64,000 nt of DNA, from contig NZ_JAGEKP010000022.1 in NCBI RefSeq assembly GCF_017565305.1, forward strand, positions 57,127 through 121,126. The letters run 5' to 3'. Position numbers and translations under genes: made by a program. Within the stretch, counting starts at the first letter, position 1. The number at the start of each line of letters is the position of its first letter. Below are positions 21,005-32,117 of this stretch, piece after piece. The notes below the pieces were generated by a model. The model did not search any database. It was not told the origin of the DNA and worked only from the letters and a program-made list of their open reading frames with translations. The DNA is from Leifsonia sp. TF02-11. Its GTDB lineage: Bacteria; Actinomycetota; Actinomycetes; Actinomycetales; Microbacteriaceae.

Positions 21005-23044
21005 ATGGCAGACACCGTGAATCCGCTCTTCTCCCCCAGCACGCTCCCCTATCAGCTTCCCCCGTTCGCGGAGATCCGCGACGAGCACTACCGCCCCGCC
21101 TTCGAACGGGGATTCGCTGAGCAGCTGGCCGAGATCGCCGCGATCACCGCCACCACGGAACCGCCGACGTTCAAGAACACGATGATCCCGCTCGAGCGAT
21201 CGGGGCAGACCCTGCAGCGGGTCGCCGAGGTCTTCTTCAACAAGAGCTCGTCCGACAGCACCGACTTCACGAACGCGCTGGAGGAGGAGATCGCTCCGCT
21301 GCTGTCCGCACACCAGGACGCGATCCGCCTGGATCCTGCGCTGTACCGTCGCTTGCAGAGCCTGCACGAGCGCCGCCACGCGCTCGGACTCGATGCCGAG
21401 AGCATCTATCTGATCGAGCGCTACTTCACCGAGTTCACCCTCGCCGGAGCGGGACTCGACGACGATCAGAAGGCGACGCTGCGCGACTACAACCAGCGGC
21501 TGTCGACGCTCACCACCCGGTTCGAGAAGAACCTGCTCGCCGACACCAACGAACTGGCCGTGGTCTTCGACACCGCGGACGACCTCGCCGGACTCGGCGA
21601 CGGCGAGATCTCCGCTGCCGCAGAGGCGGCGCGCGAACGCGGACTCGACGGGAAGTACGTCGTGACGCTCGTGCTGCCGACGGGGCACCCGTGGCTCGCC
21701 GGCCTCACGAACCGCCGATCGCGCGAGCGGATCATGGTCGCCTCGCGCTCCCGCGGCATCCGCGGCGGCGAACACGACAACCGCGAGCTCGTCCTCGAGA
21801 TCACCCGGCTGCGCGCCCGGCGCGCCCGCCTCCTCGGCTTCGAGACGCACGCGGCCTTCGTGACCGCCGACGAGACGGCGAAGAACCCGCAGGCCGTCGC
21901 CGACATGCTGGGCCGGCTCGCGCCACCGGCCGCCCGCAACGCCCGCGCGGAGGAGGCCGACCTCCAGAGGCAGCTCGGCGACGACGAGACGGTGCAGAGC
22001 TGGGACTGGGCCGCACTCACCGAGACCGTGCGCCAGGAGAAGTTCGACGTCGACTTCGCAGCGATGCGCCCGTACTTCGAAGCGGAGCGCGTGCTGCGAG
22101 ACGGCGTCTTCCACGCCGCCACCCAGCTCTACGGGATCACGTTCGAGGAGCGTCCCGACCTGGTCGCCTACCACCCCGAGGCACGGGTCTTCGAGGTGCG
22201 GGATGAGGACGGCACCGGTGTCGGGCTGTACATCCTCGACCTCTACACACGGGACTCCAAGCGCGGCGGAGCGTGGATGAACCCGCTCATCTCGCAGTCG
22301 ACCCTCCTCGACAACCCCACGGTCGTCGTCAACAACCTCAACGTGCCCAAGCCGGCCGCCGGGGAGCCGACACTGCTCACGTACGACGAGACCAACACGC
22401 TCTTCCACGAGTTCGGCCACGCCCTCCACGGCCTCTTCGCGCGGGTGACCTACCCCAAGTTCGCCGGCACCAACGTGTTCCGCGACTTCGTCGAGTTCCC
22501 CAGCCAGGTGAACGAGATGTGGATGCTGTGGCCGGAGATCGTGACCAACTACGCCGTCCACCATCAGACCGGCGAGCGGATGCCGCAGGACCTCATCGAC
22601 CGGCTGCAGGCCTCGGAGTCGTTCAACGAGGGCTTCGCCACCAGCGAGTACCTTGCGGCGGCGTTACTCGACCAGGCCTGGCACGCGATCACCGCCGATG
22701 ACGACGTGACCGACGTCGCCGCGTTCGAAGCCGCCGCCCTCGCCGCCGTCGGACTCGACAACCCCGCCGTTCCGCCGCGCTACGCGAGCACGTACTTCGC
22801 GCACACCTTCTCCGGCGGCTACGACGCCGGTTACTACTCCTACATCTGGAGCGAGGTGCTGGACGCCGACACGGTCGAGTGGTTCAAGGAGAACGGCGGG
22901 CTGACGCGCGAGAACGGCGACCGGTTCCGCCGGCGCCTCCTCGGGGTCGGCGGATCGAAGGATCCGCTGGAGGCCTACCGCGACTTCCGCGGGCGCGACG
23001 CCGTCATCGAGCCGCTGCTGAAGCGCCGCGGGCTCGACGGCTGA
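21005..23044 (+). CDS. dcp: M3 family metallopeptidase (peptidyl-dipeptidase/oligopeptidase A type)
   Basis: Zinc peptidase of 679 residues that degrades short peptides in the cytoplasm. The zinc site HEFGH starts at residue 468 within FHEFGHALHGLFARV, and the third ligand Glu lies about 25 residues later in DFVEFPSQVNEMW. FSGGYDAGYYSYIWSEV near the C-terminus is the substrate-binding motif of the Dcp/OpdA group. It is divergent from the arsR operon. Dcp rather than PrlC is suggested by the motif wording, but the two are not cleanly separable by eye. Confidence 0.94.
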   Translation: MADTVNPLFSPSTLPYQLPPFAEIRDEHYRPAFERGFAEQLAEIAAITATTEPPTFKNTMIPLERSGQTLQRVAEVFFNKSSSDSTDFTNALEEEIAPLLSAHQDAIRLDPALYRRLQSLHERRHALGLDAESIYLIERYFTEFTLAGAGLDDDQKATLRDYNQRLSTLTTRFEKNLLADTNELAVVFDTADDLAGLGDGEISAAAEAARERGLDGKYVVTLVLPTGHPWLAGLTNRRSRERIMVASRSRGIRGGEHDNRELVLEITRLRARRARLLGFETHAAFVTADETAKNPQAVADMLGRLAPPAARNARAEEADLQRQLGDDETVQSWDWAALTETVRQEKFDVDFAAMRPYFEAERVLRDGVFHAATQLYGITFEERPDLVAYHPEARVFEVRDEDGTGVGLYILDLYTRDSKRGGAWMNPLISQSTLLDNPTVVVNNLNVPKPAAGEPTLLTYDETNTLFHEFGHALHGLFARVTYPKFAGTNVFRDFVEFPSQVNEMWMLWPEIVTNYAVHHQTGERMPQDLIDRLQASESFNEGFATSEYLAAALLDQAWHAITADDDVTDVAAFEAAALAAVGLDNPAVPPRYASTYFAHTFSGGYDAGYYSYIWSEVLDADTVEWFKENGGLTRENGDRFRRRLLGVGGSKDPLEAYRDFRGRDAVIEPLLKRRGLDG

Positions 23045-23112
23045 GGCGGCGCGACAGCTGAGCGGGCTCTAGCCCTCTTCCCGCGGGAGGCTCTAGCCTG
23101 AGCGCAGCGCGG

Positions 23113-23138
23113 CGGCGCCCGGATACGTCCGGGCGCCG
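23113..23138. terminator. Hairpin after the M3 peptidase gene
   Basis: An 11-bp perfect stem (23113-23123 with 23128-23138, loop TACG) between the peptidase stop and the channel gene. No T-run follows. It may end peptidase transcription or lie in the leader of the channel gene. A direct repeat CTCTAGCC occurs twice just before it (near 23065 and 23090). Confidence 0.5.
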
Positions 23139-24423
23139 AACCGTCGGGAAGGGGTGGTCATGACATCCACGCAGCCGGAGCCGGAGCTCTCGGCGCCGAC
23201 CGTCCGATCGCTCCTGCTGCTCTCGGTCCCCGCCGTCCTGATCGGCATCGTCAGCGCTCTCACGCTCTGGGTCGTGGACGAAGTCGCCGGGGTCGTCGAC
23301 GACGGCATCTGGAAGACGCTTCCGGCCGCCCTCGGCATCAGCCCGTCCTCCGGCTGGTGGATCTTCCTGGTCCTCACCGTCACCGGTCTCGCGGTCGGTC
23401 TGACGGTCTGGCTGGTCCCCGGGCACGCCGGCCCGGACTCCGCCACCACGGACCTGGTCGCCGCTCCCCTGCGCATCGGCATCGTCCCGTCACTCGCCCT
23501 CGCGGCGGTGCTGGGGCTCGCGGGCGGCGTCAGCCTGGGGCCGGAGAACCCGATCATCGCGATCAACGTGAGCCTGCTCGTCACCCTCGCCGGCCGCCTC
23601 TGGAAGGCCGTTCCCCCGCGGCTCGTGATGTTGATGGCGGCCTCCGGAACCATCGGCGCGCTGTTCGGCACGCCGGTCGCTGCCGCCCTGGTCTTCACAG
23701 GGATCGTCGCGGCGGTCAAGGGCGGGGGCGCGCTCTGGGACAAGCTGTTCCTCCCGCTGGTCGCGGCAGCGGCCGGCTCACTCACCATGACGCTGCTCGC
23801 CCATCCGCACCTGGCCATCCCGATGCCCGCCTACACGCACGTGACCGGGTGGGATGTGCTGGCCGCTCTCATCATCGGCGCCGTCGCGACGGCTCTCGGA
23901 ATCCTCGGCGCTGCGCTCTTCCCGCTGGTCCACCGCGCTTTCCACGCTCTGCGCCACCCGCTGCTCATCACGCTGGCCGGAGGTATCGTGCTCGGCGTGC
24001 TCGGCGCCGTCGGCGGCCCGATCACCCTATTCAAGGGCCTGGAGCAGATGGGCACGCTCGTCGTGAACCGCGCCGACTACTCCTCAGGCCAGCTCGTTCT
24101 GATCGTCGTGGTCAAGCTCGCCGCGCTCCTCGTCGCCGCAAGCTCCGGCTTCCGCGGCGGACGGGTCTTCCCCGCCGTCTTCATCGGCGCCGCGCTGGGA
24201 ACCCTCGCGGTCGCGCTGGTGCCGGTCGTCCCGCTGCCCGTCGCCGTCGCGGCCGGCGTCATGGGCATCACGCTCGCCGTCACCCGCGACGGGTGGATCG
24301 CGATCTTCGTCGGCGTGGCGGTGACCCAGAACCTGCTGGTGCTGCCGATCCTGTCGCTGGCCGTTCTGCCGGCCTGGCTGATGGTGACGAAGGCGCCGGA
24401 GTTCCTGATCACCCCGAAGGCGA

Positions 24424-25698
<1,275 letters not shown>

Positions 25699-25840
25699 CC
25701 GTCTCCCCCTCCTTCTTCGGGTCTCCCCGTCGAGCCTAACCCGTGGCGACGACAAAGGCGCGCACCAGCGCGTATTCGACACGCGGTGACAGTGATTATG
25801 CCGACAGCAGACGTCTGCGGCGGCCCGCGTGCGGACGAAC

Positions 25841-25873
25841 GAACGCCCCCGTCCGCGTGGGACGGGGGCGTTC
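25841..25873 (-). terminator. Terminator after clpP1-clpP2
   Basis: A 14-bp perfect stem, GAACGCCCCCGTCC with GGACGGGGGCGTTC and a 5-base loop, downstream of clpP2. It separates clpP from the clpX promoter region. The remaining gap (25699-25933) shows also a GGATCATCCCGA-like direct repeat near 25894-25918 and no gene. Confidence 0.75.
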
Positions 25874-25933
25874 CGTACGCCAGCGACCGGACGGGATCAT
25901 CCCGAGGATCATCCCGACCGGTCGTTCGGACTG

Positions 25934-26632
25934 CTACTTGACGAGCGCGGGCAGGGTCTTCCGGCTGGTGAGGACCTGGTCGATGAGGCCGTACTCCAGC
26001 GCCTCCTCTGCCGAGAGGATCTTGTCGCGGTCGATGTCCTTGTTGACCTGCTCGACCGAACGGTTGGAGTGGCGCGCGAGCGTCTCCTCCAGCCAGGTGC
26101 GCATGCGCATGATCTCGTTGGCCTGGATCTCGATGTCGGACGCCTGGCCCTGGCCGGCCTCGCCGACGGCGGGCTGGTGGATCAGGATGCGGGCGTTCGG
26201 CAGCGCGAGGCGCTTGCCGGGCGTGCCGGCGGCGGTGAGCACGGCGGCGGCCGAGGCCGCCTGGCCGAGCACGACCGTCTGGATCTGCGGGCGGATGTAC
26301 TGCATCGTGTCGTAGATCGCCGTCATCGCGGTGAACGAGCCGCCGGGCGAGTTGATGTACATGACGATGTCGCGGTCCGGGTCCTGGCTCTCGAGCACGA
26401 GGAGCTGGGCCATGATGTCGTCGGCCGAGGCGTCGTCCACCTGCACGCCGAGGAAGATGATGCGGTCCTCGAAGAGCTTGGCGTACGGGTCCTGGCGCTT
26501 GTAGCCGTAGGCGGTGCGCTCCTCGAAGCTGGGCAGGATGTAGCGGGCGCCTGGCGCCTGCACGCCGCCGAAGGCCTGACCGCCGAAGGCGGAGCCGCCG
26601 AGGCTGGAGCCGCCGAGCATGGGGGTGTTCAT
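25934..26632 (-). CDS. clpP2: ATP-dependent Clp protease proteolytic subunit 2
   Basis: Serine protease subunit of 232 residues. The N-terminus has a Gly-rich extension ([20 protein letters not shown]); the core shows [18 protein letters not shown], catalytic Ser in GQAASAAAV, His in LIHQPAVG and the [15 protein letters not shown] end. It is 28 bases behind clpP1. In actinobacteria ClpP1 and ClpP2 form a mixed double ring. Confidence 0.96.
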   Translation of the reverse strand: MNTPMLGGSSLGGSAFGGQAFGGVQAPGARYILPSFEERTAYGYKRQDPYAKLFEDRIIFLGVQVDDASADDIMAQLLVLESQDPDRDIVMYINSPGGSFTAMTAIYDTMQYIRPQIQTVVLGQAASAAAVLTAAGTPGKRLALPNARILIHQPAVGEAGQGQASDIEIQANEIMRMRTWLEETLARHSNRSVEQVNKDIDRDKILSAEEALEYGLIDQVLTSRKTLPALVK

Positions 26633-26660
26633 AGTGATGTCCTTATCCTTCCGGCGGTTC

Positions 26661-27254
26661 CTACTTGGTCTCCTGGTCGGTGCCGCCGCCGCCCGAGACG
26701 TCCAGCGCGGACTCCCGGATGTGGTCGACGAAGCCGTAGTCCAGTGCCTCCTGGGCGGTGAACCAGCGGTCGCGGTCGCCGTCGGCGTTGATCTGCTCGA
26801 CCGACTTGCCGGTCGCCGCAGCGGTGATCTCGGCGAGGCGCTTCTTCATGTCGAGGATCAGCTGGGCCTGCGTCTGGATGTCGCTCGCGGTGCCGCCGAA
26901 GCCGCCGTGCGGCTGGTGCAGCAGTACGCGCGCGTTCGGCGTGATGTACCGCTTGCCCTTGGTGCCGGCCGTGAGGAGCAGCTGGCCCATGGAGGCCGCC
27001 ATGCCGATGCCGACGGTGACGATGTCGTTCGGCACGAACTGCATCGTGTCGTAGATCGCCATGCCGGCGGTGATGGATCCGCCGGGAGAGTTGATGTAGA
27101 GGTAGATGTCTCGCTTGGGGTCTTCTGCGGCCAGGAGCAGCAGCTTCGCGGCGATCTCGTTGGCGTTCTCGTCGCGCACCTCGGAACCGAGCCAGATGAT
27201 GCGGTCCTTCAGCAGTCTGTCGAAAACACTGGGCTGGATACCCATGTCGGCCAT
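26661..27254 (-). CDS. clpP1: ATP-dependent Clp protease proteolytic subunit 1
   Basis: 197 residues from ATG 27254 ([18 protein letters not shown]). Catalytic Ser in [10 protein letters not shown], His in LLHQPHGG, and Asp in the [15 protein letters not shown] region. A second in-frame ATG at 27284 would add [10 protein letters not shown]. It leads the clpP1-clpP2 operon. A perfect inverted repeat AGCGC-N6-GCGCT (27304-27319) lies upstream; it is close to, but one base wider than, the expected ClgR pattern. Confidence 0.96.
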   Translation of the reverse strand: MADMGIQPSVFDRLLKDRIIWLGSEVRDENANEIAAKLLLLAAEDPKRDIYLYINSPGGSITAGMAIYDTMQFVPNDIVTVGIGMAASMGQLLLTAGTKGKRYITPNARVLLHQPHGGFGGTASDIQTQAQLILDMKKRLAEITAAATGKSVEQINADGDRDRWFTAQEALDYGFVDHIRESALDVSGGGGTDQETK

Positions 27255-27394
27255 GTTCGCTCCGTTTCCTTTGTCGCTTGGCATCGAATCTATCGGAGGG
27301 CGGAGCGCAATTCCGCGCTGTTCGCCCTGGGCAGAGTGGGTGTCGCGCTGGCCGGTCGGCGGGCGCTCTCCACGCTTCTTCGGCGCCCGGTTCC

Positions 27395-27883
27395 TCAGTG
27401 GTCGTCGTCGAGTGCCGCCGCGTAGGCCTCCACGGCACGGCGGTACCGCGGCAGGTGCGGGGCGAGCGCGTCGAGCGCTTCCCGCAGGGCATCGGCGTGG
27501 AGGCCGCCGTCGAAGAGCGCGAGCGCCGCGAACGCCTTCGCCGCGTCGGCGAGGGGATGGCCGGGCTCGGCGAGCAGGAAGTCGCGCAGCAGCGCGAGCG
27601 ACTCGTCGGCGCGGTCGAGGTTGCGCAGCGTGCTGGCCAGCTGCACGATCGCCTGACCGCGTTCCGGCTCGGCGAGGCCCTGGGCCAACGCCGCACGGTA
27701 GAGCGGCTCGGCCTCCGCCTCGCGGCCGGCGAAATCCCGGGCGCCTGCCGCTTCGAACAGGGCCTCGGGGTCGTCGGGCGCACGCTCGGCGACGAGCGAA
27801 TCGATCGCGTCCACCGTGCCCTGCTCCCCCAGCTCCTCCGCCTCGGCCCACACCGCATCCAGCCGCTGCCGCCAGTCGTCCAT
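27395..27883 (-). CDS. Tetratricopeptide-repeat protein
   Basis: A 162-residue soluble, acidic helical protein beginning [20 protein letters not shown]. Repeating helix pairs with A..L....A.P.....A spacing (for instance [20 protein letters not shown]) indicate TPR-like repeats. Proteins of this type, annotated as TPR proteins, occur beside various genes in actinobacteria; partner unknown. It lies upstream of clpP1 on the same strand with a 140-base gap. Confidence 0.75.
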   Translation of the reverse strand: MDDWRQRLDAVWAEAEELGEQGTVDAIDSLVAERAPDDPEALFEAAGARDFAGREAEAEPLYRAALAQGLAEPERGQAIVQLASTLRNLDRADESLALLRDFLLAEPGHPLADAAKAFAALALFDGGLHADALREALDALAPHLPRYRRAVEAYAAALDDDH

Positions 27884-27967
27884 CGTGACTCCTCCCTCGC
27901 CGCGTCCGCAGAAGGCGCAACACGCCGCTCCCCATCGTGCCAGAGCCGTTGCGCCCCCGGACTGCGG

Positions 27968-28573
27968 CTACGGCCTCTCGACGCCCATCGCTGCGAGATG
28001 GAGGGCGACGATCGCGCGGGCGTCCTCGTCCAGGGCGGTCGTCCAGATCGACCCCGGCTTGTGGATGCGCAGCGAAGTCAGGCCGTGCAGGGCCACCCAC
28101 AACCGGGTGGCCTGGATCGCCGTAACGCCGCCCGCCTCCGGGTCGCCGCCGAGCGCTGCGGCGACGGCATCGATCATGTCCCAGCCGGGTCTGTCGTCGT
28201 GATCGTCGAGGCCGAGGCGGTCCGCGCTCTCGAAGATCAACTGGTAAGCGCCGGGATGAGCGACACCCCATTGAGCGTAGCGAACCGCGTACTCCTCCAG
28301 CCGCTCGCGAAGCGGGAGGGCCGGGTCCTCGAGCCGGGGAAGGTCGGCGCGGAGCGCGTCCAGTTGCGCCGCGACGACCGCACGGATCAGGTCCTGCTGG
28401 GAGGCGAAGTGCAGGTAGACCGCTGCAGGCGACACCGAGCACGCCCTGGCGACCGCCCGGAGCGAGGGCGCCGCGAGCGGCTGGGGCGCGAGGAGCAGCT
28501 CACTCGCCGCGGCGACGAGCTGCTCCCGCAGCCGATCGCCGTCCCCCCGCGCGTTCGCCTCTCGCTTGGTCAC
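27968..28573 (-). CDS. TetR/AcrR family transcriptional regulator
   Basis: A 201-residue regulator; helix-turn-helix around residues 35-62 ([20 protein letters not shown]). The C-terminal part [20 protein letters not shown] is typical of the TetR C-terminal (WHG-like) domain. GTG start behind GGGAGG. Divergent from a short-chain dehydrogenase gene, its probable target; a perfect TGAAC-N4-GTTCA inverted repeat lies in the shared gap. Confidence 0.9.
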   Translation of the reverse strand: MTKREANARGDGDRLREQLVAAASELLLAPQPLAAPSLRAVARACSVSPAAVYLHFASQQDLIRAVVAAQLDALRADLPRLEDPALPLRERLEEYAVRYAQWGVAHPGAYQLIFESADRLGLDDHDDRPGWDMIDAVAAALGGDPEAGGVTAIQATRLWVALHGLTSLRIHKPGSIWTTALDEDARAIVALHLAAMGVERP

Positions 28574-28631
28574 GATGCCTCCCTCTCGGACGAACTGGAC
28601 AAATCGGTGTACAGGTGTAAAGCTACATCAG

Positions 28632-28645
28632 TGAACACCCGTTCA
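28632..28645. promoter_or_regulatory. Candidate TetR operator (TGAAC-N4-GTTCA)
   Basis: A perfect 5-bp inverted repeat with 4-base spacer between the divergent tetR and dehydrogenase genes. A second palindrome TGTACA stands nearby (about 28610-28615). Confidence 0.5.
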
Positions 28646-28686
28646 TCCACTTTCTGACGCGCCCCGCGGCGCACCTTGGAGGAATC

Positions 28687-29493
28687 ATGTCCCCTGTCGA
28701 CTACCGCCGTGGAGTCGCCCTGATCACCGGGGCGAGCTCCGGCCTCGGCGAGGAGTTCGCCCGTCGGCTCGCCGCCCGCGGCGCCGACCTCGCGCTGGTC
28801 GCGCGGCGGGCGGACCGACTGGACGCGCTGGCCGGCCGGCTCCGCTCCGAGCACGGCGTCGCCGTCACCACGATCCCGCTCGACCTCGCCGCAGCCGACG
28901 CCGCAGCCACCCTCCGCGCGGAGACCGACCGGCTCGGCCTGGACGTCCACACGCTCGTCAACAATGCCGGGTTCGCGACCCACGGGCGCTTCGAGGTCGC
29001 CGACCCCGATCGCATCCGCAGCGAGATCGCCCTCAACGTCGCGACGCTCGTCGCGCTCTCCCGCGCCTACATCCCGGACCTGGTCCGCCACGGCGACGGC
29101 GCCCTCGTCAACATCGCCAGCACGGCCGCCTACCAGCCGGTGCCGTCGATGGCGGTCTACAGCGCGACGAAGGCGTTCGTGCTCAGCTTCACGGAGGCGC
29201 TCTGGCACGAGACGCGTGCGAGCGGGCTCCGCGTCCTCGCCCTCTCGCCCGGAGCCACGCGCACCGAGTTCTTCGACGTGGTCGGCTCCGAGAACGCCCG
29301 CGTCGGCCGCATGCAGACCGCGCAGCAGGTCGTGGACCTCGCGCTCACGACCCTCGACCGTCGGAACGCCCCGCCGAGCGTCATCTCGGGAACAGGCAAC
29401 CGGGTGAGCGCGGCGCTCTCGCGGCTGCTCAGCAGGAGGCTGCTCGTCAACACGACCGGGCGGGTGATGGCGGCGGCCGAGGCGCGCGCGTAG
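28687..29493 (+). CDS. Short-chain dehydrogenase/reductase
   Basis: NAD(P)-dependent oxidoreductase of 268 residues. Cofactor motif TGASSGLGEEFARRL (residues 14-28), NNAG at about 96-99, and the active site YSATKAFVLSF (Tyr-x3-Lys). Resembles the DltE/YqjQ-like classical SDR group with a C-terminal hydrophobic stretch. Starts ATG 28687 after GGAGGA. Probably controlled by the divergent TetR; substrate unknown. Confidence 0.93.
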   Translation: MSPVDYRRGVALITGASSGLGEEFARRLAARGADLALVARRADRLDALAGRLRSEHGVAVTTIPLDLAAADAAATLRAETDRLGLDVHTLVNNAGFATHGRFEVADPDRIRSEIALNVATLVALSRAYIPDLVRHGDGALVNIASTAAYQPVPSMAVYSATKAFVLSFTEALWHETRASGLRVLALSPGATRTEFFDVVGSENARVGRMQTAQQVVDLALTTLDRRNAPPSVISGTGNRVSAALSRLLSRRLLVNTTGRVMAAAEARA

Positions 29494-29517
29494 CCGCGCG
29501 ACGGGCCGCTGAACGCC

Positions 29518-29551
29518 GAAGAGCCGGGCACCTCGCGGTGCCCGGCTCTTC
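29518..29551. terminator. Bidirectional terminator between SDR gene and tig
   Basis: Perfect 15-bp stem (29518-29532 with 29537-29551) with loop TCGC between convergent genes. Confidence 0.85.
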
Positions 29552-29571
29552 TGTGTGCGTGTCGGTGAGGA

Positions 29572-30981
29572 CTACTCGGCGTCGGCGGCCTTCTTCTTGG
29601 CGGCACGCTTCTTCGGCTTCTCCTCGGCGGCCGGCTCCTCGGCGGGAGCTTCGGCAACCTCGTCCGCGGCGGACTCGTCCACAGCGTCCTCGTCCGCGGC
29701 ATCCTCCGGGAGTGCGACGAACTCGGTGAGGTCGACCTTCTTGCCGTTGGTGTCGACGACCTCGGTCTTGCCGAGGATGATCGCGAGCGCCTTGTTGCGG
29801 GCGACCTCGCCGACCATCGACGGGATCTGACCGTTCTCGCTGAGGATCTTGACGAACTCGTTCGGGTCCATGCCGTACTGGGCGGCGCCCTGCACGAGGT
29901 ACTGGGTGAGCTCGTCCTGGCTGACCTTGATGTTCTCGGCCTGCGCGACCTCGTCGAGGAGGATCTGCGTGCGGAAGGTCTTCTCGCTCGACTCGGTCAC
30001 CTCTGCACGGTGCGTGTCGTCGTCGAGACGGTTCTCCTGCTCGAGGTGACGGTGCACCTCGTCCTCCACCAGCTGCGCCGGAACCGGGATCTCGACGAGC
30101 TCGAGGAGCTTGTCGACCAGCTGGTCGCGAGCGGCGGTGCCCTGGCCGAACGCCTTCGCGCGCTCGACCTGGGTGCGCAGGCTGGTGCGCAGTTCGCCGA
30201 TGGTGTCGAACTCGCTGGCGATCTGCGCGAAGTCGTCGTCGGCCTCCGGGAGCTCGCGCTCCTTGACGGCGTTGAGGGTGACGGTGATCTGCGCGTTCTC
30301 GCCCTCGTGGTCGCCGCCCATGAGCGGGGCCTCGAAGGTGGTGGTCTCGCCGGCGGTCAGCGTGTCGAGCGCCTCGTCGATGCCGTCGATCAGCTCGCCG
30401 GAGCCGAGCTCGTACGAGATGTTCGCGGCCGTGTCGACCTCCTCGCCGCCGATGGTGGCGACCAGGTCGATCTGCGCGAAGTCACCGGTCTTGGCCGGAC
30501 GGTCGACGGTGACGAGCGTGCCGAACCGGCTGCGCAGACGGTCGAGCTCCTCCTCGACGTCGTCCACGGAGACCTCCGCAGCATCGACGGTGAGGGTGAT
30601 GTCGCCGAAGTCGGGCAGGGTGACCTCGGGCCGCGTGTCGACCTCGATGGTCAGCAGCAGGTCGCCGGAGAAGTCCTTCTCGTTCGGCCACTCGGTGATG
30701 TCGGCCTCCGGACGGCCGAGGGGACGCACGTCGTTCTCCTCCACCGCCTGGCGGTAGAAGGTGTCGAGCCCCTCGTTGACCGCGTGCTCAAGCACGGCGG
30801 CCTTGCCGACCCGCTGGTCGATGATGGGCGGCGGCACCTTGCCCTTGCGGAAACCGGGGATGTTCACCTGCTCGGCGATGTGCTCGTAGGCGTGCTTGAT
30901 GGACGGCTGCAGCTCCTCCGGCGTCACCGAGATGGTGAGCTTGGTGCGCGTGGGGCTGAGCTTCTCGACCGTGGTCTTCAC
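29572..30981 (-). CDS. tig: Trigger factor
   Basis: Ribosome-bound chaperone and peptidyl-prolyl isomerase. The 469 residues contain the ribosome-binding [10 protein letters not shown] motif (residues 44-53), a PPIase domain about 160-245 ([14 protein letters not shown]), a helical C-terminal chaperone domain, and a Glu/Ala tail ending in Lys-rich [13 protein letters not shown], common in actinobacterial trigger factors. It follows tRNA-Pro on the same strand. Confidence 0.97.
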   Translation of the reverse strand: MKTTVEKLSPTRTKLTISVTPEELQPSIKHAYEHIAEQVNIPGFRKGKVPPPIIDQRVGKAAVLEHAVNEGLDTFYRQAVEENDVRPLGRPEADITEWPNEKDFSGDLLLTIEVDTRPEVTLPDFGDITLTVDAAEVSVDDVEEELDRLRSRFGTLVTVDRPAKTGDFAQIDLVATIGGEEVDTAANISYELGSGELIDGIDEALDTLTAGETTTFEAPLMGGDHEGENAQITVTLNAVKERELPEADDDFAQIASEFDTIGELRTSLRTQVERAKAFGQGTAARDQLVDKLLELVEIPVPAQLVEDEVHRHLEQENRLDDDTHRAEVTESSEKTFRTQILLDEVAQAENIKVSQDELTQYLVQGAAQYGMDPNEFVKILSENGQIPSMVGEVARNKALAIILGKTEVVDTNGKKVDLTEFVALPEDAADEDAVDESAADEVAEAPAEEPAAEEKPKKRAAKKKAADAE

Positions 30982-31040
30982 GATGTCTGGGTTCTCCTGA
31001 TGTTCGAACGATGGTCTACTCGCAAGGAACGAGGTCCTCG

Positions 31041-31115
31041 TCGGGGCGACAGGATTCGAACCTGCGACCTCCCGCTCCCAAAGCGGGCGCTCTAGCCAAG
31101 CTGAGCTACGCCCCG
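31041..31115 (-). tRNA. tRNA-Pro (TGG anticodon)
   Basis: On the minus strand the acceptor CGGGGCG pairs with CGCCCCG, followed by A. D-arm GCTC, anticodon loop with TGG in GCTTTGGGAGC, and T-arm GGTTCGAATCC are all complete. CCA is not encoded. Confidence 0.95.
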
Positions 31116-31214
31116 GCTTCAGCGGTGCGAAAGACCGTGCGCAAGTCTACTGCACGCGAGCAGTCGCCCGCGTGTACTACGATGGTCGTCGGCCGTCCGA
31201 GCAGGACGGCCTTC

Positions 31215-31285
31215 GGGGATGTAGCTCAATGGTAGAGCCTCAGTCTTCCAAACTGATTACGCGGGTTCGATTCCCGTCATCCCCT
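31215..31285 (+). tRNA. tRNA-Gly (TCC anticodon)
   Basis: Acceptor GGGGATG pairs with CATCCCC; anticodon stem TCAGT/ACTGA encloses CTTCCAA with anticodon TCC; T-arm GGGTTCGATTCCC. 71 bases, CCA not encoded. It is divergent from tRNA-Pro. Confidence 0.95.
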
Positions 31286-31337
31286 CCGTTGGAAACGCTG
31301 GCCGAGCGGCCCGTCGAGAAACACGGTCGACTGCAAG

Positions 31338-31390
31338 TTTCGTCACGAATCTCGAGATTCGTGCCACGAATGTCGTGATTCGTGACGAAA
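31338..31390. repeat. Triple-palindrome intergenic element, copy A
   Basis: 53 bp made of three successive near-palindromes: TTCGTCACGAAT at the left, TTCGTGCCACGAA in the centre and ATTCGTGACGAA at the right; left and right are reverse complements of each other. It lies between tRNA-Gly and the convergent response-regulator gene. It aligns over its full length with the reverse complement of copy B at 47820-47872. Confidence 0.85.
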
Positions 31391-31428
31391 GTCGGGCTGC
31401 TAAGTCGCATGCCAGAACGTACGGGAGC

Positions 31429-32085
31429 TCACCGCTCCAAAACAGCCAACACCGCCAGCACCCGCCGGTGGTCGTCCCCCGAGTCCTCCAGCCCCAGCTT
31501 CTGGAAGATGGCCGTCACGTTCTTCTCGACGGCGCCCACCCCGATAACGAGCCGCGACGCGATCGCGGCGTTCGTTCGTCCTTCCGCCATCAGCCCCAGC
31601 ACGTCGCGCTCGCGCGGCGTCAGTGATGACAGCGGGTCGGTGCGGCGCACCAGCAGTTCGCGGACGACCTCGGGGTCGAGCACCGTGCCGCCCGCTGCGA
31701 CCCGGGTCACCGCGTCGCGCAGCTCGTCGAGCGACGCGACGCGGTCCTTGAGCAGGTAGCCGGTGCCGCCCCGGCCGCTCGCCAGTAGTTCCTGGGCGTA
31801 GGTGCCCTCCACGTACTGGCTGAGCAGCAGCACTCCCACCCCCGGGAACGACGATCGCAGTTCCAGCGCGGCGCGGACGCCCTCGTCGCGGAACGTCGGG
31901 GGCATCCGGACGTCGAGGATCGCGATGTCGGGCTGCAGCGCGGGGAGGGCGGCGAGCAGGGACTCGGCGTCGCCGAACGCGCCGACCGTTTCGAAGCCGG
32001 CCTCGTCCAGGAGACGGACCAGGCCCTCGCGCAGCAGGACGGAGTCGTCGGCGACGACGAGACGGAGGGGGGTGGTGGCAGGCAC
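31429..32085 (-). CDS. NarL/LuxR-type response regulator
   Basis: 218 residues: receiver domain with acid pocket ADD (12-14) and phospho-Asp D58 in AILDVRM, then a LuxR-type helix-turn-helix (SLTPRERDVLGLMAEG...AIASRL). It is 32 bases behind the histidine kinase gene and is its cognate partner. Target genes unknown. Confidence 0.95.
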   Translation of the reverse strand: MPATTPLRLVVADDSVLLREGLVRLLDEAGFETVGAFGDAESLLAALPALQPDIAILDVRMPPTFRDEGVRAALELRSSFPGVGVLLLSQYVEGTYAQELLASGRGGTGYLLKDRVASLDELRDAVTRVAAGGTVLDPEVVRELLVRRTDPLSSLTPRERDVLGLMAEGRTNAAIASRLVIGVGAVEKNVTAIFQKLGLEDSGDDHRRVLAVLAVLER

Positions 32086-32117
32086 GCCACCACCCTATGG
32101 CAGTGCGGGAGGCCCGC

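Noticed and set aside
23113..23138. Fluoride or other riboswitch before yfeO
   Set aside because: Only a simple hairpin is present; no fluoride motif could be matched.
27304..27319. ClgR site upstream of clpP1
   Set aside because: The inverted repeat AGCGC-N6-GCGCT has one base too many between the CGC and GCG halves compared with the remembered ClgR pattern; kept only as a note.
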